Positions 33,118-42,186 of a stretch of 64,000 nucleotides of DNA are shown piece by piece. The notes beneath the pieces are model-generated. The model was not told the DNA's origin and ran no database searches. It saw only the letters and a program-made list of their open reading frames with translations. The position numbers were made by a program, and so were the translations under genes. Position 1 is the stretch's first letter; each line of letters starts with the position of its first letter. The DNA is taken from NCBI RefSeq assembly GCF_004353525.1, contig NZ_CP085524.1, positions 1,460,142-1,524,141 on the forward strand, written 5' to 3'. This DNA is from Zhaonella formicivorans. Its GTDB lineage: Bacteria; Bacillota; DUOV01; Zhaonellaceae.

Positions 33118-34071
33118 TTAAACTTCAATATTGACAATTTTTCTAATCAATGAAAACCCTATTGCTTGGGACAATATTCCGCCGCCCATAAGCACTAACC
33201 CCAGGGGATTAGTAAACAGCACCAAAACGTAATCACGGTTGAGCAAAAACAAAACAAACAGTAAAAATACCGGCAGCAGCCCAATAACTACACCCGATAT
33301 TTTCCCTTGTGCGGTAAGGGTTTTTATTTCCCCCTTGATTCTAATCCTTTCCCGAATGGTATGTGAAATATTGTCCAGCACCTCAGCCAGGTTGCCCCCT
33401 ACTTGCCGCTGGATCAAAACTGCGGTGACAACCAAATCCAGGTCTTCACTGCCTACCCGCTCAGCCATAGACAAAAGCGCTGCATCCACTGCGGAACCCA
33501 GTTGAATTTCCCGTAAGGTTCTGCTGAACTCAGCAGCGATTGGCGCCGGCATTTCCTTGCTCACCAAGTCCATGGCCTGTAGAAACCCGAAACCGGCCCT
33601 TAAAGAATTGGCCATAATGAGCAGTGCGTCCCCCAGCTGGTAATTCAACTGCTTAATGCGTTTGGCTTTGAGACTCCCCAGCATCAGCTTAGGCCAAAAG
33701 AGACCTACAGCGGCAAAAAGCAGGCTGACTACCGGATCGCCCGTAAATATAAAGCCAGCGATGGCAAGAAGTGAAATTACTAAAACAACAGCTGTAAAAA
33801 ATTCCTCCCCACGCATCATTACTCCCGCTTTCAGCAGTTCTTGACTTATTCTGGACAAATAAGTTTTTGGAGCAAAAAGATGTCCAAACAGGCCAAAGAC
33901 TGCTTTCCAGCTCAATACCGCTTTTCGTTGCGGCCTTTCGTCGAGGTTTTTAAGGTAATTTTGCAGTCGCTCAGCCACTACACGTTGTTCCCGACTAAAG
34001 TATTGTTGCAAAAGAAAGATAAGACATAACGTCCAGCAAAAAACCAACGCGACGACAACCAGTTTGCTCAC
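33118..34071 (-). CDS. tadB: Tad pilus inner-membrane platform protein TadB
   Basis: The 317-residue protein contains N- and C-terminal membrane segments and a T2SS-F domain (about 140-270) with YQLGDALLIMANSLRAGFGF and REIQLGSAVDAALLSMAERV. It is the usual partner of TadC. The GTG start at 34071 overlaps the stop of tadA by 4 bp (GTGA), implying translational coupling with the ATPase. GGAGG precedes it inside tadA. Confidence 0.93.
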   Translation of the reverse strand: MSKLVVVALVFCWTLCLIFLLQQYFSREQRVVAERLQNYLKNLDERPQRKAVLSWKAVFGLFGHLFAPKTYLSRISQELLKAGVMMRGEEFFTAVVLVISLLAIAGFIFTGDPVVSLLFAAVGLFWPKLMLGSLKAKRIKQLNYQLGDALLIMANSLRAGFGFLQAMDLVSKEMPAPIAAEFSRTLREIQLGSAVDAALLSMAERVGSEDLDLVVTAVLIQRQVGGNLAEVLDNISHTIRERIRIKGEIKTLTAQGKISGVVIGLLPVFLLFVLFLLNRDYVLVLFTNPLGLVLMGGGILSQAIGFSLIRKIVNIEV

Positions 34072-35456
34072 AAGTTCTTGCCTCCAAACCGGGGGTTGGC
34101 GCTTCCAAAGCCCATAAAGGGGGAGAAGATATTTTCAGGAAGCACTACACCCGCTCCTTTAAGTTGATCGCTGAATTTTGGCCGTATTCCGGTAGCCCTA
34201 TGTACTCCTTTTACCCTGCCGTAATCATCCACTCCCTCCTGCTCATAGACAAAAATATCCTGGGTAACAATAGTGTCCCCCTCTAACCCCAGCACCTCTG
34301 TTAAGTGAGTAACCTTTCGGCTGCCATCCCGCATCCTGCTTTGCTGTACGATGAGGTCAATAGCGCCGGCTATTTGCTCCCTAATAGCGCGAACCGGCAA
34401 ATCCATTCCCGCCATTAGGACCATGGTCTCCAACCTGGCCAGCATATCCCGGGGTGAGTTGGCATGGCCGGTGGTAAGAGAGCCGTCATGTCCTGTATTC
34501 ATGGCCTGCAGCATATCAAGTGCTTCTCCGCCCCGCACTTCCCCCACAATAATCCGGTTGGGACGCATCCGCAGGGAGTTACGCACCAGGTCGCGGATGG
34601 AAATAGCTCCTCTGCCTTCAATATTGGGAGGCCTGGTCTCCAAGGAAACAACGTGGGGCTGGCGAAGCTGCAGTTCAGCAGCATCCTCAATGGTTATAAT
34701 TCGTTCATCAGGGGGAATAAAGGAGGAAAGACAATTGAGAAAGGTGGTTTTTCCCGAACCTGTACCCCCGGAGACCACAATATTCAAACGCGCTTTAACA
34801 CACGCTTCCAGGAATTTGGCCATTTCCACCGACAGGCTGCCAAAGCGGATTAAATCCTCAATGGTAAAAGGATCCTGTGAAAATTTCCGAATAGTAATGG
34901 TTGGCCCGTTCAAGGCTACCGGAGGAATGATGGCGTTAACCCTCGACCCGTCAGGCAGGCGGGCATCTACCATGGGCATGCTTTCATCAATCCTGCGGCC
35001 TAAAGGGGCAACTATTTTTTCAATAATATGGAGCACATGCTCGTCATCCCGAAAGCGGATAGCGGTCTTCTCCAGCCGGCCATTTTTCTCCACATACACC
35101 TGATCGGCACCGTTAACCATAATTTCAGAAACTTGCGGATCCCGGAGCAGCGCGGTAATTGGTCCCAAGCCCACAACCTCATCATAAAGCTCAGCAGCCA
35201 GTCGTACTTTTTCCATCCGGGAAATGGCAGGCGTTTCCCGCTCCAGAATTTGGTTAATCATGCTGCGGATTTTTTCCTGGTCTTCTGCCCGAGTGGCCTC
35301 AATTTTATTTTCTTCCGGAAGCTTTTCGATTTCTTCGATCAGTTTCTGGTGCAGCCTGATTTTTATATCCCAGTAGGGATCTTTTTTGCTTTTCCCCGCT
35401 TCCTTTTCTTCCGCCTCTACAGCTTCATGCTGCTTCAGTCTTTCTAAAAGGGACAT
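34068..35456 (-). CDS. tadA: Tad/CpaF-type pilus assembly ATPase
   Basis: The 462-residue secretion ATPase contains an N-terminal helical region, GPITALLRDPQVSEIMVNGAD, Walker A VSGGTGSGKTTFLN (about 230-243), Asp box IITIEDAAELQL and Walker B RMRPNRIIVGEVRGGEALD. It powers pilin polymerisation as a cytoplasmic hexamer. ATG 35456 is 8 bp behind GGAG; a GTG three codons earlier is less suitable. Upstream sits a heptad-repeat element that separates it from tadZ. Confidence 0.95.
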   Translation of the reverse strand: MSLLERLKQHEAVEAEEKEAGKSKKDPYWDIKIRLHQKLIEEIEKLPEENKIEATRAEDQEKIRSMINQILERETPAISRMEKVRLAAELYDEVVGLGPITALLRDPQVSEIMVNGADQVYVEKNGRLEKTAIRFRDDEHVLHIIEKIVAPLGRRIDESMPMVDARLPDGSRVNAIIPPVALNGPTITIRKFSQDPFTIEDLIRFGSLSVEMAKFLEACVKARLNIVVSGGTGSGKTTFLNCLSSFIPPDERIITIEDAAELQLRQPHVVSLETRPPNIEGRGAISIRDLVRNSLRMRPNRIIVGEVRGGEALDMLQAMNTGHDGSLTTGHANSPRDMLARLETMVLMAGMDLPVRAIREQIAGAIDLIVQQSRMRDGSRKVTHLTEVLGLEGDTIVTQDIFVYEQEGVDDYGRVKGVHRATGIRPKFSDQLKGAGVVLPENIFSPFMGFGSANPRFGGKNL

Positions 35457-35536
35457 GGTTCTCACTCCTAGACGCCAATTATAAATCTATTAACGTTTAA
35501 CTTCCTTTGATTTACAATTCTCGATCAGGGTTGCTG

Positions 35537-35633
35537 GTTATTGGTTGTTAGTTGTTAGTTATTAGTTATAAAATAACCAAAAGCTTGGGCCAAAACTGTT
35601 AGCCAACAACCATCAACTAACAACTGACAACTG
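35537..35633 (+). repeat. Heptad-repeat inverted element, site 2
   Basis: Left arm (35537-35571): five 7-bp units of the form RGTTRTT. Right arm (35601-35633): inverted units of the same family, reading AGTTGTY on the minus strand. The arms can form a long hairpin. It fills the tadA-tadZ gap. Confidence 0.75.
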
Positions 35634-35635
35634 CT

Positions 35636-36838
35636 CTACAGGCTGAACATACTGGCCAAAAGTCCCGGCTTTTTATTTTGGGCAGCTGCTGTCTTTGCTT
35701 TCTTTACCACCATTCTGGCCAGCTGTTCGATGTTTTCCGATATTTTGGCAGTCGGGTTAGTTACCACAAAAGGCGTGCCCCGGTTTACCGCGGTAATCAC
35801 CACTTTATCGCTGGGAGGCAGCTGGCATAAGATTGGCAGTCCCAAGGTCCGTTCCACATCCTCCGCCCGCAAACCGTAATCTGAGCATGAGTTGTTTAAT
35901 ATAATGCGCACCTTCTCTTTAAGCCCCAGCCCCTCCAGCACTTCCAGGCACAGCTTGGCATTTTTGATTGCCGGTAAATCCATGGTCAGGACCAGGTGGA
36001 TCTGGCTTGCCAGGTCCAGAGCTGACAAAACGTTTTCGTCAAAGGCAGCGGGGGTATCTATTACCACGTACTCATAAGTTTTTTGCAGAGCTTTAATTAT
36101 TTGTTCCACATGCCGATTGTCAATTAAATCAGCATACTGGGGCCTGGCCGGCGCCGACAGCACGCTTAGGCCCGTAGCAGGGTGAGGCAAAACGTAGCTT
36201 TGTACCAAGTCGGCATCTATCAGTTCATTTTCCTGGACAAGTTGGGCCAACGTCTGCTTGGGAAAGATATTGAGCATGGCCGATACATCCCCGAACTGCA
36301 GGTCCAAATCCAGGAGGACAACTTTTTTCCCGCTGACCTGATGCAAACTGACCGCTAAATTGGTTGCAACCGTGGTCTTGCCTACGCCGCCTTTTGTTCC
36401 GAATACTACTACAGTCTGAGGCTGGCTCTTTGTCCCATGATGCTCGTCCGAGACGTTTTTCTTCCGGTATTCCAGCTGATAGATTTTTTTTACGCTGTTT
36501 AAAAGATCTTCGCTGGAAAAGGGCTTGCAAATATAATCCCTGGCGCCTGCAGTCATGGCCCTTTTTATGTACTCAAATTCGCCTTGCACAGTCATCATAA
36601 TGACGCTTACATCGGGATATTGGGTAGAGATTTGTTCTGTTGCGCTAAGGCCATCCAGCACCGGCATATTTATGTCCATCAGGATGATATGAGGTTTAAT
36701 TTTGTCTACCTTATTAAGGGCTTCTTCGCCGTTTTCCGCTTCACCGACTACTACTATTTCCTCATCCAATGCCAACAACCGGCGGACGTTATCCCTGGTT
36801 TCCTTGATATCGTCAACAATCATCACCTTGATTGGCAT
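35636..36838 (-). CDS. tadZ: TadZ/CpaE-like receiver-ParA ATPase
   Basis: The 400-residue protein joins a response-regulator receiver (about 1-120; VMIVDDIKETRD, LMDINMPVLDG with the phospho-acceptor Asp, K in YICKPF) to a MinD/ParA-type ATPase (about 140-385; deviant Walker A KGGVGKTTVATNLA, then LLDLDLQFGDVSAMLN). TadZ/CpaE proteins place the pilus apparatus at a site in the cell. Here the receiver keeps its aspartate, so it may respond to a kinase, whereas many CpaE proteins have lost it. It follows cpaB by 4 bp. Confidence 0.93.
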   Translation of the reverse strand: MPIKVMIVDDIKETRDNVRRLLALDEEIVVVGEAENGEEALNKVDKIKPHIILMDINMPVLDGLSATEQISTQYPDVSVIMMTVQGEFEYIKRAMTAGARDYICKPFSSEDLLNSVKKIYQLEYRKKNVSDEHHGTKSQPQTVVVFGTKGGVGKTTVATNLAVSLHQVSGKKVVLLDLDLQFGDVSAMLNIFPKQTLAQLVQENELIDADLVQSYVLPHPATGLSVLSAPARPQYADLIDNRHVEQIIKALQKTYEYVVIDTPAAFDENVLSALDLASQIHLVLTMDLPAIKNAKLCLEVLEGLGLKEKVRIILNNSCSDYGLRAEDVERTLGLPILCQLPPSDKVVITAVNRGTPFVVTNPTAKISENIEQLARMVVKKAKTAAAQNKKPGLLASMFSL

Positions 36839-36842
36839 AATT

Positions 36843-37547
36843 CTACCTTCTTTCTAACAAATCTTCCACGCGCATGGCAGGAATTGATTCCCTTTTTTCG
36901 TCTACCGGTGACCTTAAAAGCAGCCTGATGCTTCCCCGCTCCGAGGCCAACACCAAAGGCCGGGCTTCCAAGGGCCCCACTGCCAATGTAACAGTTTTAA
37001 TGTCCTTTTCACTGCTGCCGCTTTTCTCCAGGTTGCGCCCCAAAGCCAATACTTGAATGTTCTGCAAAATAATGCTGGTTTGGGTTATTTCTTGCCCTCC
37101 CACCTTAAAGTCCATGGTGGCCAACACATCGACTTTGTCTCCCGGGCGGAGATTATAGCCAACCCCTGATACTTCATTGACCTGAACGGCTACCGCACGG
37201 TAACCGACAGGTACCCGGTAGGATAAGCCTCCCCTGTTACTGTCTGTTCCCACCAGTCTGGATTTAAGCACCTGTTCCCCTTTATAAATGGGTACCTCAG
37301 TAATTTTTCCTATGACTACGCTGGTGTCCTCCACTGCTTCCTCGTGCCTGTATTCGCTGGGCAGCCTTTTCTTTTCCAGCATGCTTAACGTAACCCGCGT
37401 ATTGGCCGGGATATTTTCCTTAGCAACTACTACTTCTTTGTAAACCCTCGGGTCCAAAGTCTTCTGCAAATGATCCAGGTAGAGATAAACGCTTCCGGCG
37501 ACTAGGATACTTAAAATAACTGCTAGGACAAATAACTTTTTGCTCAC
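36843..37547 (-). CDS. cpaB: Flp pilus assembly protein CpaB (RcpC-like)
   Basis: The 234-residue protein has an N-terminal membrane anchor (KLFVLAVILSILVAGSVYLYL), an SAF domain (about 42-105; ANTRVTLSMLEKKRLP) and the RcpC/CpaB domain with GYRAVAVQVNEVSGVGYNLR and PGDKVDVLATM. In Gram-positive bacteria it probably acts at the cell wall. The GTG start at 37547 follows CGGAGGAG; the longer frame reads through a heptad-repeat element and is rejected. Next gene: tadZ. Confidence 0.9.
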   Translation of the reverse strand: MSKKLFVLAVILSILVAGSVYLYLDHLQKTLDPRVYKEVVVAKENIPANTRVTLSMLEKKRLPSEYRHEEAVEDTSVVIGKITEVPIYKGEQVLKSRLVGTDSNRGGLSYRVPVGYRAVAVQVNEVSGVGYNLRPGDKVDVLATMDFKVGGQEITQTSIILQNIQVLALGRNLEKSGSSEKDIKTVTLAVGPLEARPLVLASERGSIRLLLRSPVDEKRESIPAMRVEDLLERR

Positions 37548-37578
37548 AAATTTTCTCCTCCGATTTACATAGCAAACT

Positions 37579-37657
37579 GGTTGATAGTTGTTGGTTGTTA
37601 GTTGTAGCAACTAACAACCAATGGCTAGAGCTTACGCTGACGGCCGATAGCTAACAA
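37579..37657 (+). repeat. Heptad-repeat inverted element, site 3
   Basis: Units GGTTGAT, AGTTGTT and GGTTGTT step at 7 bp from 37579. The inverted arm CAACTAACAACC begins near 37607. The rest up to 37657 has degenerate units (GATAGCTAACAACTA). It lies between tadG and cpaB. Confidence 0.7.
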
Positions 37658-38566
37658 CTACCGGATGAGTCGCACTCCGTTTAAACCGAAATAGGCCTGA
37701 TCCGGCGAACTGTCGCCAACAGTAGTTGACTCCACAAAATAACCTTTCACATAAGAATCGTTTCCAACTCCCGTTTCGTCCTGTAAAAAGAAGGCAGCAA
37801 AACCCATAATCTTGACTCTTTTTATCTGGTTTTTAGAGTCAACACTGGCCGGCTCGTAAACAGGCACTATTACCAGCCGAGGGGATCCGCGCTCGAAATC
37901 GTTGATTGAACTGGACGGATCCTGATTAATCCGGTATTTGATGGCCCTGAAAGTAGGCCCTGACATGTTTCCCGTTTCAGTGTCAACCACGTCACCAACT
38001 TTAAGTACTCCCTGATACCCTTCCCGCAAATTCTTTTCATACCTGCTTGCGCCATTTCCTCCCAGGGAAAGAGCTCCGAACTCACCTGAGCCTATCGTAG
38101 GAGGAGCTCCGGTCTTTAATGTGTACAGCCGGCCAAATTCAAAATCGGCATTTTCCACCGCCAGGGGTATTACTCCCTTGACGCTGCTAATCGCTTGAGA
38201 TTGGGCTGTTGCCGAGGCTGTGACTTTCACTTGTTCATGACCTAAAAACCTGGCAAAAGTGAGCTGTGTTTTCCGGCTAACTGTAACCCGCACCGTATTC
38301 AAAACTGTGTCTACTTCTACAGCCACCTCGTCCGGCAAGGCCCCGTTGAGAGTTGCATACTCCAGCGTTACTTCTTCCGCCAGTTCGTCATGGTAGGGCA
38401 ATTCCTGCGCTCCCGCCAGCGCCGCAGCATCAGCCAAATTGGCAAGTCGGAGCCGGGTAGTGTAGAGCATTCCTGCATCCACAACCAAAGCAGCAAATCC
38501 AAAGAATACGGTCAGGCCAATAGCCACTATTATTAAAGTGCTGCCTTTTTCCCCCTGCCAAAACAT
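37658..38566 (-). CDS. TadG-like putative pseudopilin/envelope protein
   Basis: The 302-residue protein starts with a pilin-like helix (GSTLIIVAIGLTVFFGFAAL) and the TadG landmark VVDAGMLYTTRLRLANLADA, followed by AALAGAQEL. A beta-rich extracellular domain follows. No von Willebrand domain is evident, unlike long TadG forms. It should be exported, with its N-terminus in the membrane. GGAGGAAATAATTT precedes ATG 38566. It sits between tadE and cpaB, its normal neighbourhood. Confidence 0.85.
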   Translation of the reverse strand: MFWQGEKGSTLIIVAIGLTVFFGFAALVVDAGMLYTTRLRLANLADAAALAGAQELPYHDELAEEVTLEYATLNGALPDEVAVEVDTVLNTVRVTVSRKTQLTFARFLGHEQVKVTASATAQSQAISSVKGVIPLAVENADFEFGRLYTLKTGAPPTIGSGEFGALSLGGNGASRYEKNLREGYQGVLKVGDVVDTETGNMSGPTFRAIKYRINQDPSSSINDFERGSPRLVIVPVYEPASVDSKNQIKRVKIMGFAAFFLQDETGVGNDSYVKGYFVESTTVGDSSPDQAYFGLNGVRLIR

Positions 38567-38579
38567 AAATTATTTCCTC

Positions 38580-38969
38580 CTACTCGACCCGCATTACAAC
38601 TTCGCCCTCTACAGTAAGGGGATTGGGCAATATTTGTTTAATAAAAGGTGCGTACAGTTCCACCGGGTAAGATACTCTAACTCTTACCTCTTCCCCCCTG
38701 ACCCTGGTGCTTGGAGCGATAGTAATTTTCACATTTTCCGCTGCTAAACTGGAAGAAGCATTCAAGACAACCTCTTCGGTATCGATATCGTTGAAACCTA
38801 CTGCCGCAGCCCGTGCCCCTTCCCTGGCCGCATGGTTTACTGTCAAATATGCGCCGTATACCCGGCCAAACTCCACAATTCCAAAAACCAGGAGCAACAG
38901 GACCGGTAAAATCAAAGCCAATTCTACAAGAGCCTGGCCTTTTTCCTCTTTTAGAAACAATCTTCTCAC
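38580..38969 (-). CDS. tadE: TadE-like pseudopilin
   Basis: The 129-residue protein has the TadE signature near its N-terminus: EEKGQALVELALILPVLLLL, with the conserved Glu inside the pilin-like helix, then NHAAREGARAAAVGF. It should be cleaved by the prepilin peptidase encoded just upstream. The GTG start at 38969 overlaps that gene's stop (GTGA), a coupled arrangement. TTG 38960 is an alternative start with GAGGTGA in front. A longer frame back into tadV is rejected. Confidence 0.88.
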   Translation of the reverse strand: MRRLFLKEEKGQALVELALILPVLLLLVFGIVEFGRVYGAYLTVNHAAREGARAAAVGFNDIDTEEVVLNASSSLAAENVKITIAPSTRVRGEEVRVRVSYPVELYAPFIKQILPNPLTVEGEVVMRVE

Positions 38970-39475
38970 CTCACCAACAAAGTGAGCACCGTACCGGCAA
39001 AAATAGCTGTGCCGTAAGGAACGACTGTGGTCATCCCCTCTCTTATAGGTGGCAGCCATCCGTACCTCTGCTTGCCTCCCGTTATAGCTACCAGCTTCAA
39101 GACCTGCCAAAGGCGTTTAGTGGTTTCACCCAGCTTACCCTTTTGCAACAAATAAATAAATATATAGATACCCCCAAAAATTGCGGCAAAAAGAGCCGTT
39201 TGCAGCACAAACTCAGCACCTTTTAATGCACCTATAGCTGCTAAAAGTTTCACATCCCCCGCGCTTATCCCGTTTAACAGGAAAGGAATAAATAAAATAC
39301 CCAATCCCGTAAGCAATCCCCCAAAAGAAGTTTTAAGACCACTCATTCCGTTATCTATAAAATGCAGCGTCAAACCCAGAGACATGGCACTCAATGTAAC
39401 CCAGTTATAAATCTTTCTGCGGGTAACGTCCGTAAAAAAGCTGATTCCAACTGCCAGCAATACAATTACATCCAT
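38966..39475 (-). CDS. tadV: Prepilin peptidase TadV/CpaA (A24 family)
   Basis: This 169-residue membrane aspartic peptidase has both catalytic aspartates: FFTDVTRRKIYNW (about 15-27) and NGISAGDVKLLAAIG (GxGD-like, about 67-82). It lacks the N-terminal methylase domain, as usual for the Tad type. It would cut the leader of the Flp pilin encoded upstream and of TadE. AGGTGAT precedes ATG 39475. A terminator-like hairpin separates it from the pilin gene, probably lowering its expression relative to pilin. Confidence 0.92.
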   Translation of the reverse strand: MDVIVLLAVGISFFTDVTRRKIYNWVTLSAMSLGLTLHFIDNGMSGLKTSFGGLLTGLGILFIPFLLNGISAGDVKLLAAIGALKGAEFVLQTALFAAIFGGIYIFIYLLQKGKLGETTKRLWQVLKLVAITGGKQRYGWLPPIREGMTTVVPYGTAIFAGTVLTLLVR

Positions 39476-39582
39476 CTACTTAATCACCTGCCTAAAGAAA
39501 CATGGCTTGTTCTAGGTTATAATTCGGCTGAATCTTTATTTTCAACTAATTGATCTACGTGCCCTATTATCCCAAGCTAAAA

Positions 39583-39606
39583 GTTGACCCTACTTAAAAG
39601 TAGGGT
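39583..39606 (-). terminator. Attenuating hairpin after the Flp pilin gene
   Basis: GACCCTACTT and AAGTAGGGTC form a 10-bp stem with a tetraloop-like centre. On minus it is followed by AACTTTTAG. Its place just behind the abundant pilin gene suits partial termination. Confidence 0.65.
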
Positions 39607-39619
39607 CAAGGGTTGCACC

Positions 39620-39799
39620 TTAAGGCGTCGATGCTTGTGTAAGACTCGCAGTTATTGAATCATAAATTGCCACTAACTGCGGTCTCATTAGGAACAGAGC
39701 TGCTATTACGGCTATTGCAATAACTCCCAAAATCAGTCCGTACTCTGTCATAGCTTGTCCTTCTTCTTCCTTCCAAAGTCTTTTTAGCAAATTCAACAT
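39620..39799 (-). CDS. flp: Flp/Fap-type pilin
   Basis: The 59-residue prepilin has a short basic leader, then EEEGQAMTEYGLILGVIAIA, the Flp signature, with the conserved Glu and Tyr in the helix. Cleavage by TadV would fall just before or within the GQAMTEY region. It is the structural subunit of the pilus. ATG 39799 is preceded by GGAGGTG. It is the first Tad gene and follows a DegS/DegU-like pair. Confidence 0.93.
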   Translation of the reverse strand: MLNLLKRLWKEEEGQAMTEYGLILGVIAIAVIAALFLMRPQLVAIYDSITASLTQASTP

Positions 39800-39942
39800 T
39801 GTCTGCACCTCCGGGTTTTTTAATTTACCTAACTCTTGCAACTGTTTCTGTTTTGGTAATTTAATTGTATCTGCCTATGAACAAAAAAATAATGAGCCGA
39901 AAGTAGGGTATTGGTCCTGTCTGAGTCCCAAAAAAAATAGGA

Positions 39943-40587
39943 CTAAAGCAGCCTCATGGTCATAGCTTTGACCACTGCTTCCGTCCTATCATTAACCTCC
40001 AGCTTTTGGAACAAATGGGTCAGGTGGTTTTTCACCGTTTTTTCGCTGATATATAACTCCCGGGCAATTTCTTTGTTTGAGGACCCCCGGGCCACGAGTC
40101 TAAGCACCTCTGTCTCTCTTTCAGTCAGAACAGGTCTAGCCGTGCTCTCCATAATCTGGGACAAGCGGTTAAATTCATGTAAAACCTTCCCCGTAACTTT
40201 AGGGTGCAGCAAAGATTTGCCTTTGGCCACATCGATAATTGCCTGGATCAACACATCGGGCCCTACATCTTTTAAGAGGTACCCTGAAGCCCCGGCCTTG
40301 ATCATTTCAAATACATAACTCTCTTCCTCATAGATAGTCAGCGCTATAACATTAATTTCGGGATGAGTGGACTTTATTCTCCTGCATGCTTCAACGCCAT
40401 TCATCCCAGGCATATTCAAATCCATCAAGATTACCCGGGGAGCTAATTCCATGGCCATGCTGAGAGCTTCTTCACCGCTGGAGGCTGCTCCCAGCACCTT
40501 GATCCTGGGTTCAAGGCTCAAGATTTTGGCTATCCCTTCCCGCAGCAGGGCATGATCGTCCACTATTAATACCCCAATCGTCTCCAA
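39943..40587 (-). CDS. NarL/FixJ (DegU-like) response regulator
   Basis: The 214-residue regulator has a receiver domain (VLIVDDHALLREG, phospho-acceptor Asp in VILMDLNMPGMNG, Lys in YLLKDVG) and a LuxR-type DNA-binding domain (TEREVLRLVARGSSNKEIAR, SEKTVKNHLTHLFQKL). The TTG start at 40587 lies 8 bp after AGAGGAG; the longer upstream frame overlaps the kinase gene and is rejected. It should be phosphorylated by the kinase 5 bp upstream and probably controls the Tad locus next to it. Confidence 0.93.
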   Translation of the reverse strand: METIGVLIVDDHALLREGIAKILSLEPRIKVLGAASSGEEALSMAMELAPRVILMDLNMPGMNGVEACRRIKSTHPEINVIALTIYEEESYVFEMIKAGASGYLLKDVGPDVLIQAIIDVAKGKSLLHPKVTGKVLHEFNRLSQIMESTARPVLTERETEVLRLVARGSSNKEIARELYISEKTVKNHLTHLFQKLEVNDRTEAVVKAMTMRLL

Positions 40588-40592
40588 AGATA

Positions 40593-41720
40593 TCACTCCT
40601 CTTGCACCGGGATTTTCACTGCCACAGTTGTCCCTTTCCCGGGAGCAGTCACAATCTGCAGATTGCCTTGCAGAATACTGGCCCATTCGTGCATTCCCCT
40701 CAGACCAAAATGACCTACCTCCAACCCTTCCCGCAGCTCAAAACCGCAACCGTCATCTTTGATCACTGCCGATAATGACAAAGGGTTAGTCTCCATAACG
40801 ATTCTGATTGCAGTAGCGCCTGAATGCTTTCTGGCGTTGTTTAAGGCCTCCTGAATAATTCTAAACACTGTAACTTCTATGGCCTGAAGATATCTTCTGG
40901 CCTGTCCGACATTAACCACTTCCACCTTAATTTTATATTTTTCCTGGAAGTCCGCCGCGTACCGCTTAACTGCAGGTACCAATCCCAGATCATCCAAATC
41001 CATGGGCCTCAGGTCAAAAATAATCTTACGAACATCTTCTAATGTTTCCCGCGCATATTCTTTCAGTGAACGCAATTCTTCCTGCAAAAGCTCCGGTTTT
41101 TTTTCATACAGCTTTTCACAGTATTCAGCTCTCAAAACGATATTGGCTATGGATTGGGCAGGACCGTCATGCATGCCCCGCGCCACCCTGCGCCTCTCTT
41201 CTTCCTGGGCTTTGATTACCGCTACGCCGAACTGTTTTTGCTGCTGTAATTTATCTAATTCTCCCCAGATATTCTGCAGGTTGGAGGTCAGGTAGCTCAT
41301 GGCAACCCCTACCTGGGAAACCAACTGTTCAGCCCGTTCTGCAGTTTTAAGCAGGTTACGGTAGCTGAATTCCAGTTCGTCCCGTTTGGACCTGAGCTGT
41401 TTTTCTTTTTCCCGGAGCATTATTACCTTGATTTGGAGATCCTTGGCATCTTCATAGGCCTTTTTGATATCTTCTTCGCCGTATTTATTGAAATTGCGGC
41501 TGACATGCATGAGCCGCTTCCTGGCCTTTTTTTCCTCTGCTTCCCAGCGGTCCACTTCATTGATTACCAAAGCTATGGCATCTTTAAGTTGTGTTAATTC
41601 CTGTTCCACCCGTTTGCATTCCTGCCGGGCATTTTCGGCTATTTCAAAAATCTGCTCTTTGCTTCTTTCTATTACATCTATGGTCTCCCTGAGAATCTTA
41701 TCAAGCAGCGAGGTATTCAT
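40593..41720 (-). CDS. DegS-like sensor histidine kinase
   Basis: The 375-residue cytosolic kinase has a long coiled-coil sensor region (about 1-165), the HisKA_3 box EEERRRVARGMHDGPAQS with the phosphorylated His (about 187), and an ATPase domain with NARKHSGATAI, DDGCGF and GHFGLRGM. No membrane segment is seen, as in DegS of Bacillus. It forms a pair with the downstream response regulator. GGGGAATGAC precedes ATG 41720. The sensed signal is unknown. Confidence 0.92.
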   Translation of the reverse strand: MNTSLLDKILRETIDVIERSKEQIFEIAENARQECKRVEQELTQLKDAIALVINEVDRWEAEEKKARKRLMHVSRNFNKYGEEDIKKAYEDAKDLQIKVIMLREKEKQLRSKRDELEFSYRNLLKTAERAEQLVSQVGVAMSYLTSNLQNIWGELDKLQQQKQFGVAVIKAQEEERRRVARGMHDGPAQSIANIVLRAEYCEKLYEKKPELLQEELRSLKEYARETLEDVRKIIFDLRPMDLDDLGLVPAVKRYAADFQEKYKIKVEVVNVGQARRYLQAIEVTVFRIIQEALNNARKHSGATAIRIVMETNPLSLSAVIKDDGCGFELREGLEVGHFGLRGMHEWASILQGNLQIVTAPGKGTTVAVKIPVQEE

Positions 41721-41756
41721 GTCATTCCCCTCTAACCTGTAACTTTTATCCCTAAA

Positions 41757-42164
41757 TCACATTTTGGGGCCAGAGTCAATCGCCAAATTGGCGAGCTTGT
41801 CCGCTTCTTTGTTAAATTCCCTCCGGATATGAATTACTTTGCCGGAGGTAAACTGGCCCAGCAGTTGTTTGGCTTCATGGTACAAAGGTATCAGCCCTTG
41901 GTTTTTAACTTTGTATGCACCGTTAATCTGTCGGGCCATCAGTTCACTGTCGGTATATACTTCCACCTCGGTAGCCCCCGCTCTTTTTGCTTCCTGCAGG
42001 CCCCTGATTAATGCCTTATACTCGGCCACATTATTAGTTGTCTTGCCAAGATACTCGCTGATTTCCCCTATTTTTTGACCGTCCGCACCGGAAATGACCA
42101 CGCCCAGACCGGCATCTCCAGGGTTTCCCCGGGAAGCGCCATCGGTATAAATAATGACTTTCAT
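41757..42164 (-). CDS. RNase HI-like protein
   Basis: The 135-residue protein has the RNase H fold with catalytic acids: IIYTDGASRGNPGDAG (Asp), NNVAEYKALI (Glu), YTDSELMARQI (Asp) and a late Asp in NKEADKLANLA. It would cleave RNA in RNA-DNA hybrids. ATG 42164 follows GGAGGAATATGC, so the longer frame is rejected. Genes upstream are a zinc-ribbon protein and Nif3, a common Clostridia order. Confidence 0.92.
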   Translation of the reverse strand: MKVIIYTDGASRGNPGDAGLGVVISGADGQKIGEISEYLGKTTNNVAEYKALIRGLQEAKRAGATEVEVYTDSELMARQINGAYKVKNQGLIPLYHEAKQLLGQFTSGKVIHIRREFNKEADKLANLAIDSGPKM

Positions 42165-42186
42165 GCATATTCCTCCAAATATAAAA

